DNA from: JALORV01 sp963724365 | GTDB lineage: Bacteria; Pseudomonadota; Gammaproteobacteria; Burkholderiales; Burkholderiaceae_F | Length of the DNA: 64,000 nt | Assembly (NCBI GenBank): GCA_963724365.1 | Contig: CAVRUR010000013.1 | Location: 372,001 to 436,000, forward strand | Direction: 5' to 3' | Part shown: positions 18,204 to 26,212 of the stretch, in pieces | How positions within the stretch are numbered: the stretch's first letter is position 1 | Layout of the letters: every line of letters starts with the position of its first letter | Position numbers and translations under genes: made by a program | Notes under the pieces: generated by a model | Databases searched by the model: none | Told to the model about the DNA's origin: nothing | What the model saw: only the letters and a program-made list of their open reading frames with translations

Positions 18204-19090
18204 CAAGCTACGACTACTGCACCGCGGACGTCTTCACTGATCACGTCTTCGGCGGAAATCCGCTCGCGGTGCTGCTGAATGCCCGTGGCATCGACGACGG
18301 CGCGATGCAGTCGATCGCGCGCGAGTTCAACTACAGCGAGACAACCTTCGTGCTGCCGCCGACAGACCCGCGTTGCACGGCGCGCGTCCGCATCTTCACT
18401 CCCGGCGGCGAGTTGCCCTTTGCCGGCCATCCGACCGTCGGCACGGCATTCATCCTCGCAAGCCTCGGCTACATCGCCACCGGAGTTTCTGACATCGTCT
18501 TCGAGGAAGCCATCGGCCCGGTGCCGGTGCGGATCGATCGCACTGTCGATGGCCGGGTGTCCTGCTGCACGCTGACAACGGCACAGCAGCCGGAATTCCT
18601 GGCGGCCATCGACGACCGCGTGGCGATGGCCGCGATGCTGGGACTCGATGCGGCCGCTCTCGCGTCGACGCCGGAGGTCTGGTCGTGCGGCGTGCCGTTT
18701 CTCGTTGTGCCGTTGAATCGTGTCGATGACCTGGTTAGAGCCCGGCTCGACCTGGAGCGCTGGCGAACGACGCTATCCGGCGCCGTCACGCAGAAGGTCT
18801 ACCTGATCGCGCGCGCAGGCGACGCGAGTTGGCGAGTCCGCATGTTCGCCCCCGGACTCGGTGTCGCCGAAGACCCGGCCACGGGTTCCGCGGCTGCATC
18901 CCTGGCGGGCTGGCTCGCGCGCCGTGTCACTACCGACGACGGCACGCACCGCTGGCAGATCCTGCAGGGCCAGGAAATCGGCCGCCCCAGCGAAATCACA
19001 CTCGAGTACGAACAACTCGGCACGGTGGCACGAACTGTCCGCGTCGGCGGGAGTGCCGTGCTAGTCGCGCGCGGAACGTTGACTCTTTAG
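18200..19090 (+). CDS. PhzF family isomerase/epimerase
   Basis: A 296-residue member of the PhzF/diaminopimelate-epimerase-fold family. It has VFTDHVFGGNPLAVLL, the catalytic-glutamate region NYSETTFV, TPGGELPFAGHPTVGTA and DPATGSAAASLAGWL. The start is TTG 18200, which overlaps the TGA of the aldolase gene and lies 7 nt after GGAG (18189-18192); no better start reproduces the family N-terminus. No phenazine genes are nearby, so phenazine synthesis is not implied. The coupling to an HpcH aldolase suggests a shared small-molecule pathway of unknown substrate. Confidence 0.88.
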   Translation: MTSYDYCTADVFTDHVFGGNPLAVLLNARGIDDGAMQSIAREFNYSETTFVLPPTDPRCTARVRIFTPGGELPFAGHPTVGTAFILASLGYIATGVSDIVFEEAIGPVPVRIDRTVDGRVSCCTLTTAQQPEFLAAIDDRVAMAAMLGLDAAALASTPEVWSCGVPFLVVPLNRVDDLVRARLDLERWRTTLSGAVTQKVYLIARAGDASWRVRMFAPGLGVAEDPATGSAAASLAGWLARRVTTDDGTHRWQILQGQEIGRPSEITLEYEQLGTVARTVRVGGSAVLVARGTLTL

Positions 19091-19110
19091 CGCTGCCGAG
19101 CCAGATCGGG

Positions 19111-19578
19111 CTAGAGCAGCGCGCGCCCGAGGGTCGCCACTGCCGTCGTGATAACGCCCAGCGTCAAGTTGATCACGACGAGTTTGCGGATCAGGTCGAG
19201 TTCCTTGGCGGCCGCGGGCCATTCGGAGGCGGCAACCGCCCGCTGAAGTCGCGGAAACGGCGCGAAGCGGATGACCAGGAAGATCGACATCATCACCAGC
19301 CCGAGCACGACCATCAGGTGCACCGAGGCGTGCGCATTGGCGAAGCCGCCGGCTCCGAGGACCAGGCCGACGCCGCTGGCCAGAATCGCGATGATCGCAA
19401 GCGACACCCAGAAGAAAAATCGTCCCAGCACGTTCGCCAGCAGCGGCAGCCGCTGCGGTGGCGCCAGTTGGCCGGCCGCGGCCGGTCGCACCGCGAAGTG
19501 CAGAACGAACATCCCGCCGACCCAGAGCATGACCCCGATCAGATGGACGAACAGCAGTCCGGTGTACAGGAGTCTCAT
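19111..19578 (-). CDS. CopD-like integral membrane protein
   Basis: A 155-residue protein with four predicted transmembrane helices: MRLLYTGLLFVHLIGVMLWVG, FFFWVSLAIIAILASG, VHLMVVLGLVMMSIFLVI and VVINLTLGVITTAVATLG. It resembles the CopD/DUF-type small membrane proteins with an N-terminal histidine in the first helix (FVHLIGVMLWVGG) that could bind haem or copper. The reading frame extends upstream into parC, but ATG 19578 begins the first helix. No copper-resistance genes adjoin it. The function is not established. Confidence 0.8.
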   Translation of the reverse strand: MRLLYTGLLFVHLIGVMLWVGGMFVLHFAVRPAAAGQLAPPQRLPLLANVLGRFFFWVSLAIIAILASGVGLVLGAGGFANAHASVHLMVVLGLVMMSIFLVIRFAPFPRLQRAVAASEWPAAAKELDLIRKLVVINLTLGVITTAVATLGRALL

Positions 19579-19628
19579 GCGGACCTCTCGGACCGGAGTG
19601 TCGGGGCAGGACGCGATACGCTCATCGT

Positions 19629-21962
19629 TCACGCTTCCGGCAGCCGCAGCAGTGCGAACGGCGGTTTCAGTTTCGGGTCGACGAGCCTGCCCTTGCGCGC
19701 GCGATGGCCATGCTGTGCCTGCAGCTGCGCTCCGACCAGCCGAACCTCGACCGGTTTGCCGGCCGAGCCACGGGTTGCCTGCATGACCGCGCCACCGCCA
19801 ATAGGCAGGGCCGTCAGCAGCTTTTCGCCGTCGTCCAGATCCATCAGCGTCACGCCCCGTCCTCCGCCGGAAAGTGCCTTGATCTCGGTGGCGTCGAACA
19901 CGAGCACGCGTCCCTTGCCCGAGAGGCACGCAATCGATCGATCGCTCTCGGCCCTGACGAGCTGCGGCCGCAACGGCTCGGCATCGTCGTCAACCGTGAT
20001 GAACTGCTTGCCCGCCTTCTGCCGTGACAACATGTCGCCAAGCGCGGTCGCGAAGCCGTAGCCATTGGTGGTTGCCAGCAGTAGCGGCGTCTCGGCACTG
20101 CCCGCGACATAGCCCACCAGACGCGAACCGGCCTCGAGCTCGATCATCGAAGTGACCGGAGCACCGTCGCCTCGTGCCGACGGCAGCTGTGCCACCGGCA
20201 CCGAGTAGACGCGGCCGTTGCTGCCGACAGCGATCAACTGGTCGACGCTGCGGCATTCAAAGGCGCCATACAGGTCATCGCCGGTCCGGAACGAGAACTG
20301 GGTTGCGTCGTGGCCATGTCCAGTACGCGCGCGCACGAACCCCATATCGGAAACGATGACGGTCACCGGTTCATCAAGCACCTTGACCTCAACGGCGGCG
20401 CGCTCGGCAGTTTCGATCAGCGTGCGCCGCGCATCGCCGTACTTCTTCGCATCGTCCTCGATCTCGCGCGCGACCTGCTTGCGCAACGCTGCGTCAGCGC
20501 CAAGCAACTTGCGCAGCGTTCCTTCGTCCTTGCGCAGCTCGGCCAGCTCCTGCTCAATCTTGATGCCTTCGAGTCGCGCCAGCTGGCGCAGGCGGATCTC
20601 GAGGATGTCTTCGGCCTGCCGTTCCGTGAGCTTGAACGCCTTCATCAAGTCCGGCTTGGGCTCGTCGGACCCACGGATCAGCTTGATGACCTTGTCGATG
20701 TTGAGCAGGACCGCCTGGCGCCCTTCCAGGATGTGGATCCGGTCTTCGACCTTCTGCAGGCGATGCTGCGAGCGTCGCCGCACCGTATCGACGCGGAAAT
20801 CGATCCACTCGGACAGGATCTCGACAACCGGCTTGCAACGTGGCCGGCCATCCCGGCCGATCATGACGAGGTTGATCGGAGCGCTGGTTTCCATACTGGT
20901 CTGCGCCAGCAGCGTGCGCACGAATTCGTCACGATCGATCTTCGACGTGCGAGGCTCGAACACCAGGCGCACGGCCGCATCCTTGCCTGATTCGTCGCGC
21001 ACAGTGTCGAGCATGGACAGCATGAGTTGCTTGGTCTGCTGCTGGTCGGAGGTCAGTGCCTTCTTGCCGGCCTTGACCTTCGGATTCGTCAGTTCCTCGA
21101 TCTCCTCGAGCACGCGCTGGGCCGAGGTGGACGGGGGCAGTTCACGCACGACCAGCTGCCACTGCCCGCGCGCCAGTTCCTCGAACTCGCAGCGTGCCCG
21201 CACCTTCAGGCTGCCTCGGCCGCTCGTGTAAATGTCCCGGATGTCGCTTGCCGGCGAGATGATCTGTCCGCCGCCGGGGAAGTCCGGTCCCGGCAGCTTG
21301 GCAAGCACGTCGTCGAGCTTCGCCTTCGGATTGGCCAGCAGCAGCAGTGTCGCGGCCGCAACTTCACGCAGGTTGTGCGACGGCACCTCGGTCGCCATAC
21401 CGACCGCGATGCCCGACGCGCCGTTGAGCAGAACGAACGGAAGGCGCGCCGGCAACAGCCGCGGTTCCTGTGTTGAGCCGTCATAGTTCGGCATGAAATC
21501 GACCGTGCCTTCGTCGATCTCGTCGAGCAGCAGGCGCGCGATCGGCGTGAGCCGCGCCTCGGTGTAGCGCATCGCAGCTGCGCCATCGCCATCGCGACTG
21601 CCGAAGTTGCCCTGCCCGTCGATCAGCGGATACCTCAGCGTGAAGTTCTGCGCCATGCGCACCAGCGCGTCATACGCAGCCTGGTCGCCGTGCGGATGGA
21701 ATCGACCGAGCACGTCACCGACGACGCGTGCCGACTTCACCGGGCGCGCGCCCGAGGCCAGGCCCATCTCGTTCATTGCGAAGAGAATGCGGCGCTGGAC
21801 CGGCTTCTGGCCGTCCGCACCATCGGGCAGTGCGCGCCCCTTCACGACCGAGATCGCGTAGTCGAGATAAGCGCGCTGTGCGAAATCGGCCAGCGTCAGC
21901 GCATCGCTGCCATCGCCGTCGCGTCCGCCCGATGCGGGGAAGAGTGTCTGCTGCTCAAGCAT
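19629..21962 (-). CDS. parC: DNA topoisomerase IV subunit A
   Basis: A 777-residue ParC that decatenates daughter chromosomes with ParE. The catalytic tyrosine is Tyr133 in AAMRYTEARL. The winged-helix region contains the HPHGDQAAYDALV loop, and the C-terminal β-pinwheel carries degenerate blades (SDMGFVRA, GSNGRVYSV, SGKGRVLVF). In the quinolone-resistance region, the position of E. coli Ser80 is Gln94 here and Glu84 is Asp98. It starts at ATG 21962. parE is 4.2 kb away on the same strand, with an aminotransferase and a GGDEF-EAL gene between. Confidence 0.96.
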   Translation of the reverse strand: MLEQQTLFPASGGRDGDGSDALTLADFAQRAYLDYAISVVKGRALPDGADGQKPVQRRILFAMNEMGLASGARPVKSARVVGDVLGRFHPHGDQAAYDALVRMAQNFTLRYPLIDGQGNFGSRDGDGAAAMRYTEARLTPIARLLLDEIDEGTVDFMPNYDGSTQEPRLLPARLPFVLLNGASGIAVGMATEVPSHNLREVAAATLLLLANPKAKLDDVLAKLPGPDFPGGGQIISPASDIRDIYTSGRGSLKVRARCEFEELARGQWQLVVRELPPSTSAQRVLEEIEELTNPKVKAGKKALTSDQQQTKQLMLSMLDTVRDESGKDAAVRLVFEPRTSKIDRDEFVRTLLAQTSMETSAPINLVMIGRDGRPRCKPVVEILSEWIDFRVDTVRRRSQHRLQKVEDRIHILEGRQAVLLNIDKVIKLIRGSDEPKPDLMKAFKLTERQAEDILEIRLRQLARLEGIKIEQELAELRKDEGTLRKLLGADAALRKQVAREIEDDAKKYGDARRTLIETAERAAVEVKVLDEPVTVIVSDMGFVRARTGHGHDATQFSFRTGDDLYGAFECRSVDQLIAVGSNGRVYSVPVAQLPSARGDGAPVTSMIELEAGSRLVGYVAGSAETPLLLATTNGYGFATALGDMLSRQKAGKQFITVDDDAEPLRPQLVRAESDRSIACLSGKGRVLVFDATEIKALSGGGRGVTLMDLDDGEKLLTALPIGGGAVMQATRGSAGKPVEVRLVGAQLQAQHGHRARKGRLVDPKLKPPFALLRLPEA

Positions 21963-22050
21963 GGATAGGTGGCGCCTCTCGTGCGATTCAGGCGATGCGG
22001 GATTCTACGGATAGCCCGACGCGCGTCGCGGAGGCCCCACGCAGCCGGCC

Positions 22051-22887
22051 TCATACACGACAGGTGGCCGCAAACTCCATGTAGCGTTGGCGTGCCAACG
22101 TGGCGACAGGTCCAATCGGCAGTTTACGGTCGCCGTAGCGGGTGCAAGGCATTACCTTGCCGTAGTTGCCGGAGTTGAAGATCTCGCGTGCGGCGTCGAG
22201 TTCCTGCGGCCTGACGGTGCGCTGACGCACCTCGATGCCCTCGGCGGCGAGCAGCCGCATCACGCGCGCACGTGTGATGCCTGCGAGAAAGGTACCGTTC
22301 GCGGCCGGCGTCACCACGTCTCCGTCCGCTGCAACGAAGAACAGGTTGGCTGTCGCAAATTCCGCCACGTTGCCATCGGGATCGAGCACCACGGCGTTCT
22401 GGTACCCGGCCGCGGCCGCCTCGCGCAGCGCGCGCGCGACGTTCGGGTACAGCGCCGAGGCCTTGGCATCGGTGACTGCCGAGAGGGGAGACGGCCGGCG
22501 TCGCTGCGACAGGTGTGCCGAGAAACCCTCGAACGGCGGCAGAGCCGCGTCGAACAGCGTCAACGCAAACGCACACTGTTCCGGCACCAGCAGCCCGGCG
22601 GTCGCGAAGACCAGCGGCCGGATGTAAAGGTCGGCGTCCGCCGGGAAGCGGTGAATGCCCTCGATGCACAGACGCATCAGCTCGTCGATCGGCAGATCGA
22701 GCGTGAGACCCATGCGTGCGGCGGAGTCATAGGTCCGCTCGCAATGGGCGCGCAGGTCGGGCGCCATGCGATGGATCGAGCGCGCACCATCGAAGATCGA
22801 CGAGCCGAGCCAGACGCTGTGGTCCATCGCGCCGATCAGCGGTACGTTGCCGTCGCTCCAGGCGCCATTGAAGTAGGTGGTGTGCAG
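22051..22887 (-). CDS. class IV aminotransferase (branched-chain type)
   Basis: A fold-type IV PLP enzyme of the IlvE/branched-chain amino acid aminotransferase group, about 278 residues. The PLP lysine is in TDAKASALYPN. The C-terminal half has NAVVLDPDGNVAEFATANLFFV and GTFLAGITRARV. The first ATG in frame (22827) removes conserved residues TTYFNGAW...VPLIGAMDHSVWLG. The upstream frame holds them and contains no ATG, GTG or TTG; a CTG at 22887 has CGGAG 6 nt before it and is proposed as start. Alternatively an upstream indel hides the true start. The exact substrate (branched-chain or D-amino acid) is undecided. Confidence 0.82.
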   Translation of the reverse strand: MHTTYFNGAWSDGNVPLIGAMDHSVWLGSSIFDGARSIHRMAPDLRAHCERTYDSAARMGLTLDLPIDELMRLCIEGIHRFPADADLYIRPLVFATAGLLVPEQCAFALTLFDAALPPFEGFSAHLSQRRRPSPLSAVTDAKASALYPNVARALREAAAAGYQNAVVLDPDGNVAEFATANLFFVAADGDVVTPAANGTFLAGITRARVMRLLAAEGIEVRQRTVRPQELDAAREIFNSGNYGKVMPCTRYGDRKLPIGPVATLARQRYMEFAATCRV

Positions 22888-22904
22888 AACGTGCTCCGAG
22901 AGTC

Positions 22905-25900
22905 CTAGTGCATCAGCGATCGCTCGCGACCGACACCGCGACGGTCGATGAACAGCTTGATGAAGTCATCGCCCGGCATCGGTCGTGCGAAAAGATAGCC
23001 CTGCGCCGCGTCGCAACCCAGGTGCTGCATCCAGGTCTGCTGCGCCTGGGTCTCGATGCCCTCGGCCGTCACGCTGATACCGAGCGAACGCGCCATCTCG
23101 ATCACCGCCTTGACGATCGTCAGCGTGCGTGCGTCGCGCATGCACTCGACCGTGAAACTGCGGTCGATCTTCAGGCGGTGGATCGGCAGATCGCGCAGGT
23201 GCGCCAGGCTGGAAAAGCCGACGCCGAAGTCGTCGAGCGCGAGCCGCACGCCGGCGTTTCGCATGCGCACCAGGTTCTCGCGCGATACCGCCGACGTGTC
23301 GAGCAGGCCGGTCTCCGTGACTTCGACCTCGATCTCCGAGGGCGACACCTCAAACGCGTTGAGTACATCGAGCAGTCCCTCGACGCAGCCGAGTTGCCGC
23401 AACTGCACGCCGGACATGTTGATCGACACCGGCGGAATGTCGAGCTGCAGGTGGCGCCACTCCTGGCGCGCCCGACAGGCCTCGCGCAGCACCCAGTCGC
23501 CGAGCCCGACGATGAGGCCCGATTCCTCGGCGATCGGGATGAACTCGGCCGGCGAGATGTCGCCAAGCTCGGCGTCGCGCCAGCGGATCAGGGCTTCGGC
23601 GCCGACCATCTTTCCGTCCGCCAGCGAAACCAGCGGTTGATAGAACAGCTTGAAGTCACGCGACTCGACCGCCTTGCGCAGGCGCTGCTCGAGTCGCAGA
23701 CGCAGGTCGACGCGACGCGCCACGGTCTGCGTGTAGAAGGCATAGGTGCGGCGGCCGCTGTCCTTGGCCTGGTACATCGCCGCATCGGCCGCGTTGAGCA
23801 GTGAATCGAGGTCGATGCCGTCCTGCGGGAAGAAGCTGATGCCGACCGAGGCGGTGACAGCGATTTCCATACCGAGAATGCGCGCGGGCTCGCAGATCGA
23901 ATCGATCAGCTTGCGCGCGACCTCGACGGCCGCATCGGGCCGCTGGAGGTCGACCAGCAGGACGACCAGCTCATCGCCCCCGCGGCGACCGAGCAGGTGC
24001 GGCTCGGCGACGACGTCGCGCATGCGGCTGGCCACGATCGCAAGCATCTCGTCACCGACACGGTGGCCGTAGCCGTTGTTCAGCAGGCGGAAGTTGTCGA
24101 GGTCGATGAACAGCAGCGCACAGCGCTTGCCCTCGGCATATGAAGTCGCCAGCAGCCGCCCGGCTCGCTCATCGAAGGTCTGGCGGTTGGAAAGCTGCGT
24201 CAGCGCGTCGACCGTGGCGAGACGCTCGATGCGTTCCTGTGCGCGGATCTGGTCACTGATGTTCTTGCCGACGCCACGGTAACCGCGAAAGCTGCCTTCG
24301 GCGTCGAACACGGGATCGCCGCTGGTCAGGTGGTAGACCAGCGAGCCGTCCGGCATCCAGCGCCGGAACATCACGTCGCGGAACGGCCGGCGCCCGAGCA
24401 GAGTCGCACGGTGCTCGTCCCATGACGACGGCTGGATCAGCTCTCCGGGCAGTTCCCAGCGATGCTTGCCAATCACCTCTTCGTCGTTGAGGCCGAATGA
24501 TCCACGCGCACCCTGACGCAGCAGGGTGAAGCGCAGGTTCTCGTCCATTTCCCAGTACCAGTCCGACGACAGCTCGGTGAGTGCGCGGAAGCGCGCTTCG
24601 CTGTCGGAGATTCGCGAGATCAGCGACTCGCGTTCGGTCACATCCCACGCGAGGCCACGATAGCCGATGTACTCGCCACGCTCGACCACCGGCTGGCCGG
24701 CCAGTTCATAGTAGGCAACATCCTCACCGTTGCGCAGTTTCAGCTTGACGTTGCGAAACGACTCGCGGCGCGCAACGCGTTCGCGCAGGACGGTCCAGTC
24801 GACCGCAAACGCGGGGTCGATGTGCTCGAACTCCCAGAAGCGCCGGTTCAGTGTCCATTCGGCTACGCGTTCCTGGCGGGCAGGCTCCCCGCGCACGGAC
24901 GTGACGCGCAGATCGGTATCGGTCTCCCAGTACCACTCGGTCGCGAGCATCGTCAGGGCGCGGAACCGCTCCTCGCTGCGGCGCAGGGCGACGACCATGT
25001 CTTCGCGCTCCGTGACGTCGCGTCCGGCCCCGTAGTAGCCCTGGAACTCGCCCTTCTCATCGAAGATCGGCTTGCCGGTGACGGCAATCCACATGGGCGT
25101 GCCGTCGCCGCGCCGCGCCCGATAGGTGAACCAGGGGAACGGCTGACGCTGCGCAATCCGCGCGCGGTACTCGGCGTACTGGTTGGGATCCGCCTCGAAG
25201 CCCGGCATGTCCTCGCGCCGCTGGCCGAGCAGGCGATCGGGCGGCGCCTTGACGTGGTCTTCCATGGCCGCCGAAAACTCGACGAAGTGGCCGTTGGCGT
25301 CCTGGCGCCAGAACCAGTCGTAGGTCAGGTCGGCAAGATCATCGATCAATTTGCGGCGCTTGGTCAGCTCGTGCTCGATGACCTTCTGTTCGGTCACGTC
25401 GCTGCGGAAGCAGATGATGCCGCCGTTCGCAGTGCGGCAGTCCGTCATCAAGAGCCACCGCCCCCGGTGATGGCGCACAACCTCGCTGACTTCCGAGCCC
25501 CGACGACGGCGCCGTTCCCCGTCGCTGATGAATTCGTCGAGCATCCGACCATCGACGACCTCGGTTGGCGCGACCTCGAAGTACGCGGTCATCAGCTCGC
25601 GATAGGTCTGTCCGGCCACGAGCTGATCGGCGACTTCCGAATACAGCGCCCGATACGCATCGTTGCACCCGATCAGCCGGTCACCGGCATCCCACAGTGC
25701 CACGCCGACCTTCATCGACTCGATCGACTGTTCCCAGAGCCGGGCGCGGACACGCGCCCGGTGCTGCGCCCGCTGGGCATTCACGATCCAGGCGAACAGC
25801 ACGACCCCGAGCGAGCCGGCAATGATGCGGTGCGCCCACTCGAACGACTGAATTACGACGGGATGGGCAAGTTTGAACTCTTGCGACAGCAGCAACGGGA

Positions 25901-26036
25901 CAGCCAGCGTGACAAGAAGTATCAGCGCCAGCGCGCCCACGGACCAGCGCACCCAGGCCAGTTTCGGCGCGGAAAGCGGCATGTCCACGGTGGGCGGAGA
26001 GCTCACCATGCCGGCGGTAGGCTGCGCGTCCTTCAT
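22905..26036 (-). CDS. membrane-bound PAS-GGDEF-EAL cyclic-di-GMP protein
   Basis: A protein of about 1043 residues. Two transmembrane helices near the N-terminus (WSVGALALILLVTLAVPLLL and HRIIAGSLGVVLFAWIV) precede about four tandem PAS/PAC modules, marked by repeated ALT-W-WE-D and DVTERE segments. A GGDEF domain with signature RRGGDELVVL and a C-terminal EAL domain follow. EAL motifs look complete: EALIRW, ETGLLD, DDFGVGFSSL, KIDRSF and EGIE. The cyclase signature ends in Leu rather than Phe. It likely senses a signal through PAS and degrades c-di-GMP, with cyclase activity uncertain. Start chosen at ATG 26036; further in-frame ATGs exist. Its stop lies 18 bp before the aminotransferase start. 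Confidence 0.9.
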   Translation of the reverse strand: MKDAQPTAGMVSSPPTVDMPLSAPKLAWVRWSVGALALILLVTLAVPLLLSQEFKLAHPVVIQSFEWAHRIIAGSLGVVLFAWIVNAQRAQHRARVRARLWEQSIESMKVGVALWDAGDRLIGCNDAYRALYSEVADQLVAGQTYRELMTAYFEVAPTEVVDGRMLDEFISDGERRRRRGSEVSEVVRHHRGRWLLMTDCRTANGGIICFRSDVTEQKVIEHELTKRRKLIDDLADLTYDWFWRQDANGHFVEFSAAMEDHVKAPPDRLLGQRREDMPGFEADPNQYAEYRARIAQRQPFPWFTYRARRGDGTPMWIAVTGKPIFDEKGEFQGYYGAGRDVTEREDMVVALRRSEERFRALTMLATEWYWETDTDLRVTSVRGEPARQERVAEWTLNRRFWEFEHIDPAFAVDWTVLRERVARRESFRNVKLKLRNGEDVAYYELAGQPVVERGEYIGYRGLAWDVTERESLISRISDSEARFRALTELSSDWYWEMDENLRFTLLRQGARGSFGLNDEEVIGKHRWELPGELIQPSSWDEHRATLLGRRPFRDVMFRRWMPDGSLVYHLTSGDPVFDAEGSFRGYRGVGKNISDQIRAQERIERLATVDALTQLSNRQTFDERAGRLLATSYAEGKRCALLFIDLDNFRLLNNGYGHRVGDEMLAIVASRMRDVVAEPHLLGRRGGDELVVLLVDLQRPDAAVEVARKLIDSICEPARILGMEIAVTASVGISFFPQDGIDLDSLLNAADAAMYQAKDSGRRTYAFYTQTVARRVDLRLRLEQRLRKAVESRDFKLFYQPLVSLADGKMVGAEALIRWRDAELGDISPAEFIPIAEESGLIVGLGDWVLREACRARQEWRHLQLDIPPVSINMSGVQLRQLGCVEGLLDVLNAFEVSPSEIEVEVTETGLLDTSAVSRENLVRMRNAGVRLALDDFGVGFSSLAHLRDLPIHRLKIDRSFTVECMRDARTLTIVKAVIEMARSLGISVTAEGIETQAQQTWMQHLGCDAAQGYLFARPMPGDDFIKLFIDRRGVGRERSLMH

Positions 26037-26212
26037 GCGGAAATGAATGTCCCCTATTTTGATCGCGCCCCATGGTCGGCGGTCGCGACCGCGCGCAAGT
26101 ATGCCCGCAAGCCCTGGCATTCAATACACCCCAGTAACGGGAGGTTGAGGGTCAATCCGCGCCTTGTTTGGCCGCCGCGTTGCGCCACCTTGCCGCGCTG
26201 CCTTGCCTCGCG

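Noticed and set aside
18200..19090. Phenazine biosynthesis
   Set aside because: Only a PhzF-like gene is present; none of the other phz genes is nearby, and the family has many non-phenazine members.
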